NCBI RefSeq assembly: GCF_002412335.2
Contig: NZ_NXIB02000020.1
Location: 1 to 34,068 of the forward strand
DNA from: Tychonema bourrellyi FEM_GT703
GTDB lineage: Bacteria > Cyanobacteriota > Cyanobacteriia > Cyanobacteriales > Microcoleaceae
Reading direction: 5' to 3'
Length of the DNA: 34,068 bases
Positions 25,312 through 33,076 of the stretch are shown here, piece by piece. The notes beneath the pieces are model-generated. The model worked only from the letters and a program-made list of their open reading frames with translations. It ran no database searches and was not told the origin of the DNA. Made by a program: the position numbers and the translations under genes. The first letter of the stretch is position 1. Each line of letters starts with the position of its first letter.

Positions 25312-25818
25312 CTAAGTCTCTGTATAACCTTGAATATTTTCCGGTTCAAACTGCTGCAAAATATTCGCAGCTTTCCCAGTCAAATCATCAGAACCCTTCA
25401 CCGCAATCAAAAACTTACCAGCATTCAAACGGTTGCGGTAGGGTAACGCATCACCACTACCAAAAGCCATACCACCAGCGCCTCCCACAAACACACTACC
25501 CATCCCACCTGCGATCGCACCTAATACACCACCGATTAGGTGATCGCCAATTTCCCCCGCCCAGGCAAAAGTCTTTAACTCAGTCATCAAACTGAAAGTA
25601 ACGCCAGCAATAAACCCAAAAGGTATGAGCCAAATAGCCATAAGTTTAGCTTGTTTCTTCGCTTGCTGATTTGGGTCAATCAAGCCAAATTCATCAGCAG
25701 TTTTGTAGCCACGGCCCAAAATACTTACCTGTTTCATCGGTAAGCCTTCTTTTTCCAGGGCACAATAAGCAGCTTCGGCTTGCATTCGATCGGGCAGTAC
25801 GGCAATAAGATAATTCAT
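25312..25818 (-). CDS. Small membrane protein with glycine zipper, unknown function
   Basis: 168 aa from the ATG at 25818, with AGGA 10 nt upstream; the TTG at 25827 is less likely. An N-terminal soluble domain (MNYLIAVLPDRMQAEAAYCA..., about 1-55) resembles the start of stress-type proteins that track a paralogous ferredoxin-like fold. It is followed by two membrane segments (LMAIWLIPFGFIAGVTFSLM, about 60-79; HLIGGVLGAIAGGMGSVFVG, about 93-112) with a Gly-x3-Gly zipper. A C-terminal domain (AGKFLIAVKGSDDL...AANILQQFEP) mirrors the N-terminal one. I recognise the general type (cyanobacterial hypothetical membrane protein) but no function. Confidence 0.78.
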   Translation of the reverse strand: MNYLIAVLPDRMQAEAAYCALEKEGLPMKQVSILGRGYKTADEFGLIDPNQQAKKQAKLMAIWLIPFGFIAGVTFSLMTELKTFAWAGEIGDHLIGGVLGAIAGGMGSVFVGGAGGMAFGSGDALPYRNRLNAGKFLIAVKGSDDLTGKAANILQQFEPENIQGYTET

Positions 25819-26099
25819 TAAACACAATTCCTGATAGTTAGGCTGAGATCCTCAAACTTTATTATAACCCGAAAAGACTTACTAGCTAAGCAGTTCGGGG
25901 ATTTTAAGACGATTCGAGCGCTAAAGAACCCTGAAACCTAAAATATTTCCAGTAAAAACGGTCGGTCAAGACCGAATCCAGATACAATTCAGACTGCACA
26001 AGAGCCAGTTTAAGCTGAGCAGTAAAACACTGCTCCCAGTCTAAGCTCAACCTTATGCTAGCTCCGCCTATTTTTACTGATTCCACTCAATTGCTTGCT

Positions 26100-27683
26100 A
26101 TGCCTAAAGTTTTAGTATCCGATCCGATCGACCAAGCCGGAATTGATATCCTCTCCCAAGTCGCTCAAGTTGACGTCAACACAGGACTCTCAGCAGCAGA
26201 ACTGGTCGCAATTATTCCAGATTACGACGCTTTAATGATCCGTTCTGGCACCCAAGTTACCAAAGAAATCATTGAAGCCGGCAACTTACTCAAAATCATC
26301 GGCCGCGCGGGCGTCGGCGTAGACAACGTAGATGTACCCGCCGCCACCCGCAAAGGAATTGTAGTCGTCAATTCCCCCGAAGGTAACACGATCGCTGCGG
26401 CCGAACACGCGATCGCCATGATGCTCTCCATGTCTAGACACATCCCAGAAGCCAACGCATCTGTCAAAAGTGGTAAATGGGAACGCAATCGCTTCATCGG
26501 CGTAGAAGTTTACAAGAAAACCCTCGGTATCGTCGGTTTGGGCAAAATCGGTTCCCACTTCGCCGCCGCAGCCAAAGCAATGGGCATGAAACTCCTAGCC
26601 TACGATCCATTCATTTCCGCCGAAAGAGCGGAACAGTTGGGCTGTCGCTTAGTAGAACTCGAATTGCTGATGCGCGAATCCGACTACATCACGCTGCACA
26701 TCCCCAAAACCCCCGAAACCCTGCACCTAATCAACGCTGAGGTGCTGTCGAAAATGAAGCCTACGGCCAGGATTATTAATTGCGCTAGAGGTGGCATCAT
26801 CGATGAAGCAGCCCTCGCTGAAGCAATTAAATCAGGGAAGATTGCCGGCGCTGCGATCGACGTTTACGAACACGAGCCGCTCGAAGCCGATTCACCCCTG
26901 CGGACTGTTGGCCAGAACATCGTGCTGACACCACACTTGGGCGCATCCACCGCCGAAGCTCAGGTGAATGTGGCGATCGACGTTGCCGAACAAATCCGCG
27001 ATGTACTGTTAGGATTGCCCGCGCGATCGGCTGTTAACATACCAGGAATTTTCCCAGACTCGATCGAAAAACTCAAACCATACCTCCAACTCGCCGAAAC
27101 CCTCGGCAACCTCGTCAGCCAACTAGCCGGAGGCCGAGTCGATTACCTCAATGTCCAACTCCAAGGCGAACTCGCCACCAACCAAGGTCAGCCCGTAGTC
27201 GTCGCCGCCCTCAAAGGCCTACTTTCCCAAGCCTTGCGAGAGCGCGTTAACTACGTCAACGCCAGCATCGAAGCCAAAGAACGCGGAATTCGCGTCGTCG
27301 AAACCAGAGATGCCTCCATTCGCGACTACACAGGCTCCCTGCACCTGCGCGCCAAGGGAACCCTCGGCGAACACACCGTCACGGGTGCTGTCCTCGGCGA
27401 AAGCGAAATTCGGATTACCAGCGTTGACGATTTCCCAGTCAACGTTGCTCCCACTCACCATATGTTATTTACCCTGCACCGCGATATGCCGGGAATTATT
27501 GGCAGAATTGGTTCCCAGTTGGGCAGTTTTAATGTCAATATTGCCAGTATGCAGGTAGGCCGTAAAATCGTGCGTGGTGACGCAGTGATGGTTCTGAGCC
27601 TGGATGACCCTCTACCAGAGGGGATTTTGGCTGAAATCATCAAAGTTCCAGGAATTCGGGATGCTTATACGGTCAATCTCTGA
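26100..27683 (+). CDS. serA: D-3-phosphoglycerate dehydrogenase
   Basis: 527-aa enzyme that oxidises 3-phosphoglycerate at the first step of serine synthesis. From N to C: substrate domain; NAD domain with GIVGLGKIGSHFA; catalytic Arg in INCARGGIID, Glu in VYEHEPLEADSPL and His in TPHLGASTAEAQ; an allosteric-substrate-binding domain (about 310-450); and a C-terminal ACT domain (about 455-527, HHMLFTLHRDMPGIIGRIG) for serine feedback. This is the long type usual in cyanobacteria. I start at the ATG at 26100 (MPKVLVSDPIDQAG), matching the family; an in-frame ATG at 26055 adds 15 residues not usual for it. Neither start has a clear Shine-Dalgarno sequence. Confidence 0.96.
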   Translation: MPKVLVSDPIDQAGIDILSQVAQVDVNTGLSAAELVAIIPDYDALMIRSGTQVTKEIIEAGNLLKIIGRAGVGVDNVDVPAATRKGIVVVNSPEGNTIAAAEHAIAMMLSMSRHIPEANASVKSGKWERNRFIGVEVYKKTLGIVGLGKIGSHFAAAAKAMGMKLLAYDPFISAERAEQLGCRLVELELLMRESDYITLHIPKTPETLHLINAEVLSKMKPTARIINCARGGIIDEAALAEAIKSGKIAGAAIDVYEHEPLEADSPLRTVGQNIVLTPHLGASTAEAQVNVAIDVAEQIRDVLLGLPARSAVNIPGIFPDSIEKLKPYLQLAETLGNLVSQLAGGRVDYLNVQLQGELATNQGQPVVVAALKGLLSQALRERVNYVNASIEAKERGIRVVETRDASIRDYTGSLHLRAKGTLGEHTVTGAVLGESEIRITSVDDFPVNVAPTHHMLFTLHRDMPGIIGRIGSQLGSFNVNIASMQVGRKIVRGDAVMVLSLDDPLPEGILAEIIKVPGIRDAYTVNL

Positions 27684-27823
27684 GGTACTCTGACTGTTTG
27701 ATTCTTGGTAGGGGCTCTTGGCCCCGTGGTTGCCCCGATTTAAAGAGAGTGTTGGCGAATTCACATAGGGTTTTACCCCTCACCTCTGAAACCAGCACTC
27801 GCCATGTTTATCACAATACTTCG

Positions 27824-27902
27824 GTAGGTTGGGTAGAGCGTCAGCGAAACCCAACACTGATTTTAGAAGAGTTGGGTTTGGCGATCGCTCAACCCAACCT
27901 AC
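27824..27902. repeat. GTAGGTTGGG palindrome (79 bp)
   Basis: GTAGGTTGGGTAGAGCGTCA opens it and CAACCCAACCTAC closes it, with the inner GAAACCCAAC/GTTGGGTTTG pair. It lies directly after the stop of tnpB remnant B. Confidence 0.92.
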
Positions 27903-27907
27903 ACTAT

Positions 27908-28185
27908 CTACATTTTACCTGTAATACCAATTTTTTATGAAGCTGCATAGAATTCGATCCCCCCTAACCCCCCTTAAGAAGGGGGGGACAAGAGTCCAAT
28001 CAAAGTCCCCCTTCTTAAGGGGGATTTAGGGGGATCGGAATATGTGCAACTTCACATTAAATTGGTATAAGGAGTATTACCATTTCTTGATGCGCCAACA
28101 GTCTCTTTAAATCTCCAATTGCTATCTTCAAAATATTAATTGCTGCATTAATATCTCGATTCCTACCCCAATTTAAAGTCTCAAA
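27908..28185 (-). pseudogene. tnpB (IS200/IS605 family) 3'-end remnant B, split by a MITE
   Basis: On the minus strand, 28185 to 28071 encodes TLNWGRNRDINAAINILKIA and IGDLKRLLAHQEMVIL in one frame. RDINAAINI is the hallmark of the TnpB C-terminus, just after its zinc finger (C-x2-C absent here). A MITE (27925-28067) interrupts it. With the MITE and one TAA duplication removed, the frame continues to LTGKM and TAG (27908-27910), the same ending as remnant A. The rest of tnpB is missing. Confidence 0.75.
27925..28067. mobile_element. MITE with TACCAATTT inverted ends, inserted in tnpB remnant B
   Basis: 143 bp with terminal repeats TACCAATTT / AAATTGGTA and long inner inverted arms (GATCCCCCCTAA...AAGAAGGGGG against CCCCCTTCTTAAGGGGG...GGGGGATC). 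TAA flanks both sides (27922-27924, 28068-28070). Removing it plus one TAA restores the tnpB reading frame, which supports the boundaries. Confidence 0.82.
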
Positions 28186-28187
28186 TC

Positions 28188-28208
28188 TAAAATCTAAAAT
28201 CTAAAATC
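28188..28208. repeat. Heptad repeat (TAAAATC) x3 abutting the prmA start
   Basis: Three perfect heptads end 3 nt before the prmA ATG, the same layout as at tsaC. Confidence 0.9.
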
Positions 28209-28211
28209 GTT

Positions 28212-29102
28212 ATGGCACATAGCTGGTGGGAAATTCGAGTTCTTTGCGATCCGGCGCTAGAGGATATCATCTTTTGGCGCTTGGAAATGTTCGGCTGTCA
28301 GGGAAGTGTCAGTCAGATGAAAAGCAATTCTTGTTTGATGTCGGCTTACCTCCCCGAAGAAAAGGCTGGATTGCTGGATTTGGCCGCCCTGTCTTTGTGG
28401 CTGCGCCAAGATGCCCTGTGCGCGGGTTTGCCTTTGCCAGCTATGCAGTGGGATTTGATTGAGGAAGAGGATTGGGGCACTACTTGGAAGCAGCATTGGC
28501 AACCTCAAGAAATTGGCGATCGCTTTTTAGTTTATCCGGCTTGGCTACCGATACCAAGTAATCCCGATCGCCTCATTTTGCGTTTAGATCCCGGTGTCGC
28601 TTTCGGTACTGGTGCTCACGCTACAACTCAACTATGTCTGGAGTCGCTGGAAATGCGTCTCGGTTTTGACGACAAAAAATATGTACTTGCCGATATTGGC
28701 TGTGGTTCGGGTATTTTGTCGATCGGCGCTGTGTTATTGGGCGCGACAAAAGTTTATGCTTTGGATACAGATCCTTTGGCAGTGCGATCGACCATTAGCA
28801 ACAGACAACTCAACCGCGTTAACCCGCAGCAGTTGGTTTCAGAACTCGGTAGTATCGATCGGCTAAAAGAACTGGTCGATGAGCCTTTAGACGGTTTCAT
28901 GTGCAATATCTTAGCAGAAGTAATCATCGATTTAATTCCGCAATTCACTGAAATTAGCAAACCCACAACTTGGGCTGTGCTCAGCGGCATTCTGGTCGAT
29001 CAAGCTAAGCCAATTGCTGATACTCTCGAACAGAACGGTTGGATTGTAGCTACTTTGTGGAAGCGCCAAGATTGGTGTTGTTTTAATATTCGGCGCAGTT
29101 AG
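28212..29102 (+). CDS. prmA: Ribosomal protein L11 methyltransferase
   Basis: 296-aa SAM-dependent enzyme that trimethylates ribosomal protein L11. The N-terminal substrate-recognition domain (about 1-100, with [20 protein letters not shown]) is followed by [21 protein letters not shown] (about 124-144), the SAM motif [15 protein letters not shown] (about 158-172), ALDTDP and the catalytic region CNILAEVI (NxLA-type, about 230-237). The length fits the family. No Shine-Dalgarno sequence is visible because the position is filled by heptad repeats. In other cyanobacteria prmA also tends to follow serA; here about 530 bp of repeats lies between them. Confidence 0.96.
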   Translation: MAHSWWEIRVLCDPALEDIIFWRLEMFGCQGSVSQMKSNSCLMSAYLPEEKAGLLDLAALSLWLRQDALCAGLPLPAMQWDLIEEEDWGTTWKQHWQPQEIGDRFLVYPAWLPIPSNPDRLILRLDPGVAFGTGAHATTQLCLESLEMRLGFDDKKYVLADIGCGSGILSIGAVLLGATKVYALDTDPLAVRSTISNRQLNRVNPQQLVSELGSIDRLKELVDEPLDGFMCNILAEVIIDLIPQFTEISKPTTWAVLSGILVDQAKPIADTLEQNGWIVATLWKRQDWCCFNIRRS

Positions 29103-29284
29103 CGATCGGAGATTTGCGATTGCTGCTGTGCATCGTTAACAACTTCACGGTTCGGGATTCGGGGTGGTAGTACCTGCTATGGCTATCAACATTCAGCCAT
29201 TCCACCGGGATATCGACGTTTTTTAAAGCTTGATTCAGCGATCGCCAGCGAAACCATAGACACGATTACAATTTATAATCTCCA

Positions 29285-29584
29285 ATGGCCGTAAAAAAGA
29301 CTGAACTATAAAATAACAAGGATATCGGCGATAAAATTCATAAAGTTATTAGCAAATTAGCAGAATAAAATGATTTAAAAGGAGTGATTGATGTTGCCGA
29401 TTTTAACGATGAGGATAAACTCGGCAAGAGTAAGGATATGGTGGATCGTCTCTCGAATTTATTGGGAATTTTTGAGGGGATAGATTTAAGTGCTAACCGT
29501 GCCGAAGGCGATGATTTACTAGGGGATGCTTACGAGTATCTGATGCGTCATTTTGCCACAGAATCAGGTAAGAGTTGGGATTAG
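29285..29584 (+). pseudogene. Type I restriction-modification methylase (HsdM) remnant
   Basis: Read in one frame from the ATG at 29285: MAVKKTEL (the usual HsdM N-terminus), a stop (29309), NNKDIGDKIHKVISKLAE, a stop (29366), then GVIDVADFNDEDKLGKSKDM, DRLSNLLGIFEGIDLSANRA and EGDDLLGDAYEYLMRHFATE before SGKSWD and a stop. The last parts are the highly conserved segment before the HsdM catalytic domain, where SGKSKGQFYTP is normal. The gene thus has a large internal deletion, two in-frame stops and no methyltransferase domain. The Fic gene starts 40 bp later. The open part from 29384 could still be translated as a 66-aa peptide. Confidence 0.82.
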
Positions 29585-29623
29585 ACTGGAATTAATAATA
29601 AATAATTGGGAGAATTCAAATAT

Positions 29624-30712
29624 ATGACTACGAGCTATTCTTTGCCACTATTGCCCGGAGATATTGAAGATATCGAAAATAAGGTGGTGCTCAAAAAATT
29701 AGCGAATGCTCATCGGGCACTAGCTGAACTGAAAGGAGTTGCTAATAGTATCCCAAATCAAGCTATTTTAATTAACACATTATCTTTGCAAGAAGCAAAA
29801 GATAGTTCTGAGATCGAGAATATTATTACAACACAAGATGATTTATATCGTAGTGATAGCGAGGTTAAGCAGTTTGTTACAGTTGCAGCCAAAGAAGTAC
29901 ACAACTATGCAACCGCGCTACGAGAAGGGTTTGAAGCCGTTCAAAAATCAGGATTATTAACTAAAAGTCAAATATTGCGAATTCATGCTACCATTGAAGG
30001 CAATAATGCTGGTTTTCGCAAGCTGCCTGGTACAACCCTAAAAAATGATGCTACAGGGCAAGTTATTTATACACCGCCACAAAATTATGAAGAAATTACA
30101 TCTTTAATGGATAATTTAGAAAAATTTATTAATGATGACACCATTTGTGATTGGGATTCTTTGACGAAAATGGCAATCATTCATCATCAGTTTGAGAGTA
30201 TCCATCCTTTTTATGATGGCAATGGTAGAACTGGGCGGATTATTAATGTTTTGTACTTGGTTAAACAAGATTTACTAAAAATACCTGTACTTTATTTAAG
30301 TCGTTATATTAATCAAACTAAGGCTACATATTATCAATTACTCCAAAGAACTCGTGAGATAAAAGATTGGTCATCTTGGTTGCTGTATATCTTAGAAGGC
30401 GTTGAACAAACTTCACTAGAAACTATCGATTTAATAGAAGCAATAAAAAGTATGATGCAGTCACAGAAACATTTGATGCGAGAGGGACTACCCAAAATCT
30501 ACAGCCAGGATTTACTGAACAATTTATTTCGACATCCTTACACAAAAATTGATTTTGTAATGAAAGAGTTAAGTGTTAGTCGAATCACAGCTACAAAATA
30601 TTTAGACGAATTAGTTCGCATCGGTTTATTAAAAAAACATAGAATAGGGCGAGACAATTATTATGTTAATTTTAAATTATATGATCTGTTGGCGAATATA
30701 TCTCAAAAATAG
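29624..30712 (+). CDS. Fic-domain protein (class II, with winged-helix C-terminus)
   Basis: 362-aa probable AMPylator: Fic enzymes transfer AMP (or another nucleotide group) to target hydroxyls. The catalytic motif HPFYDGNGRTGR is complete (H194 to R205). An N-terminal inhibitory helix motif SSEIEN (S61xxxE65N66) identifies a self-inhibited class II Fic. A C-terminal winged-helix-like part (IDFVMKELSVSRITATKYLDELVRIGLLKK, about 313-342) suggests DNA binding and self-regulation. I start at the ATG at 29624, with GGGAG 11 nt upstream; the TTG at 29606 is less likely. It directly follows the hsdM relic; Fic genes are common passengers between hsdM and hsdS, but no hsdS or hsdR remains. The target is unknown. 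The gene is more AT-rich than its neighbours. Confidence 0.93.
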   Translation: MTTSYSLPLLPGDIEDIENKVVLKKLANAHRALAELKGVANSIPNQAILINTLSLQEAKDSSEIENIITTQDDLYRSDSEVKQFVTVAAKEVHNYATALREGFEAVQKSGLLTKSQILRIHATIEGNNAGFRKLPGTTLKNDATGQVIYTPPQNYEEITSLMDNLEKFINDDTICDWDSLTKMAIIHHQFESIHPFYDGNGRTGRIINVLYLVKQDLLKIPVLYLSRYINQTKATYYQLLQRTREIKDWSSWLLYILEGVEQTSLETIDLIEAIKSMMQSQKHLMREGLPKIYSQDLLNNLFRHPYTKIDFVMKELSVSRITATKYLDELVRIGLLKKHRIGRDNYYVNFKLYDLLANISQK

Positions 30713-30738
30713 CTAAAATCTATATACGTTTCGGAAAT

Positions 30739-30768
30739 ATATATAGAAAAGTAGCATTTTCTATATAT
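30739..30768. repeat. Perfect AT-rich palindrome after fic
   Basis: ATATATAGAAAA (30739-30750) pairs with TTTTCTATATAT (30757-30768) over 12 bp with a 6-nt loop, 27 nt after the fic stop. It may be a terminator or a binding site. Confidence 0.8.
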
Positions 30769-31016
30769 GTTGGATGAAAAACTGAGTAGAAATGAATCGG
30801 GATAAGCAATAATACTTAATCAAAAATGAGAGTAAATGTGGTCATTTATAAATGCACGCTTTGCCAGCCAAAGTAATCAGCAATTAGCCAGCCGATCGCA
30901 GCCAAAGGGATAGAATGAAATAACGGAGAAACAGCTAGCAGCACAGGAGTTTCCGCCCGTGCTGCGGTAAAATAATTAAGGTAAAATACCCTAACTACAA
31001 GAAAGGTTGCAGGGCT

Positions 31017-31096
31017 GTAGGTTGGGCCCGTGTCACGAAACCCAACATTTAAAAACCTTGTGATTGTTGGGTTTCACTCCGTTCAACCCAACCTAC
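31017..31096. repeat. GTAGGTTGGG palindrome (80 bp, diverged)
   Basis: GTAGGTTGGGCCCGTG opens it and CAACCCAACCTAC closes it, with inner CGAAACCCAAC / GTTGGGTTTC. The spacer differs from the other copies and no tnpB sequence is attached. Confidence 0.88.
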
Positions 31097-31146
31097 ATTT
31101 ATTTTTATTTCCCCAGAATGACAGAAGAGGGATCGATTCCGAATGT

Positions 31147-32874
31147 TTATCTGCTAGCTTGCTTCTGAGTTTTCTGAGTTTTTGGTGATGATACTGGCGA
31201 TTCTTTCAGTTGAGAAGCAGCAACATCAGCTTTCAGTAATTCAGGAAATGGTGGTTGGATATTGTGAACTTCGATGTCCATTCCCACTGGCAGAGGTGGG
31301 AGTTGGGGCAGATTATTTTCCAAATCTTTGAATCCCTTCAGGTCTTTTGCTGCCAAAATTTCCGGCATTTTTGGTGGCAATTTAGCGATCTCCAAAGTGC
31401 CGATCATTCTGGCTAGGGCGAATTCTAGCTGAGAACCCGGATCGATCGCCACCCAACCCTGAGCCGTCATTTGCCGGATCTCGAAGTGGAGGTGAGGACC
31501 CGTAGACATTCCCGTACTACCAACGCGGCCGATGGTGTCTCCCTGCTTCACGAACTCTCCCGGTTTCACAAACAGTTCCGAAAGGTGTCCGTAGAGAGTT
31601 TCCTGAGAGTTTTTCTGGTGATTGAGCACCACTGTCAAACCATAGCCACCCAACCAATCGGCGATCGCCACTTGACCCGCATAAGCAGCCAGCACAGGTG
31701 TTCCCAGATCTGCTCCCAAGTCAGTCCCGGTGTGAAACCTGCCATTGCCCGTCACTGGATGAGTCCGCCACCCAAACGGCGAAGTAATTGCCGCAGCAAT
31801 AGATAGTGGAAACAGCAGACTGGTGTTGCCATTTCCGAACTTGCCTGCTGGACGTGGGGTGAGATTGTAATAAGCAAAACCTGTATTGCTACCGCTGCTG
31901 ACACTAATCGGGCCGACTTCAATGGGGCCGAGTCCTATGCTCGATCCTGGACTTGGGGCTCGCCCAGAATATCCAGAAGATGCAGCGTTAGCATAATATC
32001 CAGCCTCTGTCGATTCGCCTGAGTTAGCCGAGTCAACGAGTCCGTCAACATATTTTGCCTGCCTGGTGCTGGCACCCCACAACTGACTGTCTATTTTTTG
32101 AAGGGCTTGACCGAGTGTACTGGTAACATTGTCACCACCTTTGTTGGCAACACTCCGGGGAACATTGTCTGCAACATTCCTTGGAACATTCTCAGATGGA
32201 GGGGCGGCAACATAGGAGTCACGAGCGATGGGATTGGGATTGCTGTTGTTTGTCGGCCCAGCATCTGCTGTGGCTGGCTCATAATTCGCAGAAGGCGCAT
32301 CAGCACCGCTTTGTTCACTGCCTCTGGATCGCTCTGCAAATTCTACAATCGTTGGCGGTTCATAGCTATTGTAGTTTGGGCGATCGTTGTAAGCATTGGC
32401 GGGGTTAACTGGTGCCTCAAAAGGAGGTTCAGGCTCCTGGGCCGTAGCCTCCGGTAGCGGAATCAGTGCGGGTTCTGGCAGATAATAGTTTGGGGTCGCA
32501 GGTGCGGCTGGGGGTTGGGCATATTCTGCTTCGTAAGCTGGTTCCTGATAGCGAGGCTCCCGCGCCATATCTACCGTTGGATCACTTTCTGCGATTGGAG
32601 CCGATTCTACCGGGAGAGGAGCTTCAAATAAGGGTTGAAGGTCTGCTGCGCCGGGGACTGCTTGTTCTGCGGTTGGAATTTCGGTTTGTGCCCAAACTAC
32701 GCCTTTGCTTAGTAGTCCCAAACTGGCAAGGCAACCTAGTCCCACCAGCAGGGAGCGATCGGACAAAAGACGCTTCAGAATCTGTGCGCCTGTAGGCTGT
32801 TTATTTTGCTCTTTGGTGTTCACAGGGGTCGTCCAATGCTTGTCTGAAACTGGTTTCACGATTTTTTTTCCCAA
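31147..32874 (-). CDS. M23-family (LytM-type) metallopeptidase, membrane-anchored
   Basis: 575-aa envelope protein. A basic cytoplasmic head (1-41) and one membrane segment (about 42-63, SLLVGLGCLASLGLLSKGVV) precede a long Pro/Ala/Glu-rich linker (about 65-330) reaching across the periplasm. The M23 domain (about 365-480) follows. Zn ligands and catalytic residues are complete: GRFHTGTD (H381, D385) and GPHLHFE (H461, H463). So it probably cuts peptidoglycan cross-links or activates amidases during growth or division. A tail of about 90 residues (PPKMPEILAAKDLKGF...) has no known domain. The TTG start at 32874 is uncertain; a GTG at 32859 with GGGA upstream is an alternative. It is divergent from pgeF, another cell-wall gene. 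Confidence 0.92.
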   Translation of the reverse strand: MGKKIVKPVSDKHWTTPVNTKEQNKQPTGAQILKRLLSDRSLLVGLGCLASLGLLSKGVVWAQTEIPTAEQAVPGAADLQPLFEAPLPVESAPIAESDPTVDMAREPRYQEPAYEAEYAQPPAAPATPNYYLPEPALIPLPEATAQEPEPPFEAPVNPANAYNDRPNYNSYEPPTIVEFAERSRGSEQSGADAPSANYEPATADAGPTNNSNPNPIARDSYVAAPPSENVPRNVADNVPRSVANKGGDNVTSTLGQALQKIDSQLWGASTRQAKYVDGLVDSANSGESTEAGYYANAASSGYSGRAPSPGSSIGLGPIEVGPISVSSGSNTGFAYYNLTPRPAGKFGNGNTSLLFPLSIAAAITSPFGWRTHPVTGNGRFHTGTDLGADLGTPVLAAYAGQVAIADWLGGYGLTVVLNHQKNSQETLYGHLSELFVKPGEFVKQGDTIGRVGSTGMSTGPHLHFEIRQMTAQGWVAIDPGSQLEFALARMIGTLEIAKLPPKMPEILAAKDLKGFKDLENNLPQLPPLPVGMDIEVHNIQPPFPELLKADVAASQLKESPVSSPKTQKTQKQASR

Positions 32875-33076
32875 CTCAACATGGGTGCCACGGAACTCGA
32901 AATTAGGCTCGAATTTATTCTAATCCTGGTTTTTAATAAAGCCCAAACTATTGTACCGGGTTAACGGGATTATTCAGTCAAACCTAGCTGGGAGATTCAA
33001 TTTACTCAGTTTCATTGGCAAAATTATTAATTATTGAGACAACACCAATGGCTCACTTTTGGAAGGATGGCATTTT

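Larger units (their letters stand above)
27684..28211. other. Repeat-rich region between serA and prmA
   Basis: No functional gene. In order: a GGGGC-TCTT-GCCCC-like hairpin (about 27711-27725), a GTAGGTTGGG palindrome, the interrupted tnpB tail with a MITE inside, and a heptad array reaching the prmA start. The prmA promoter must lie within these repeats or upstream of them. Confidence 0.8.
30713..31146. other. Intergenic region between convergent fic and the M23 peptidase gene
   Basis: Holds the AT-rich palindrome and a GTAGGTTGGG palindrome. The minus strand from about 31010 to 30846 has an open frame without a standard start codon that encodes a hydrophobic stretch (ETPVLLAVSPLFHSIPLAAI followed by GWLIADYFGW). 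It may be a relic of a membrane protein; I know no family. Confidence 0.4.

Noticed and set aside
27698..27940. 80-codon plus-strand ORF after serA
   Set aside because: It runs through the GTAGGTTGGG palindrome, so its sequence is repeat-derived.
29384..29584. A 66-aa independent gene
   Set aside because: It is the conserved pre-catalytic segment of HsdM and continues upstream in the same frame through a stop to MAVKKTEL; treated as part of the pseudogene.
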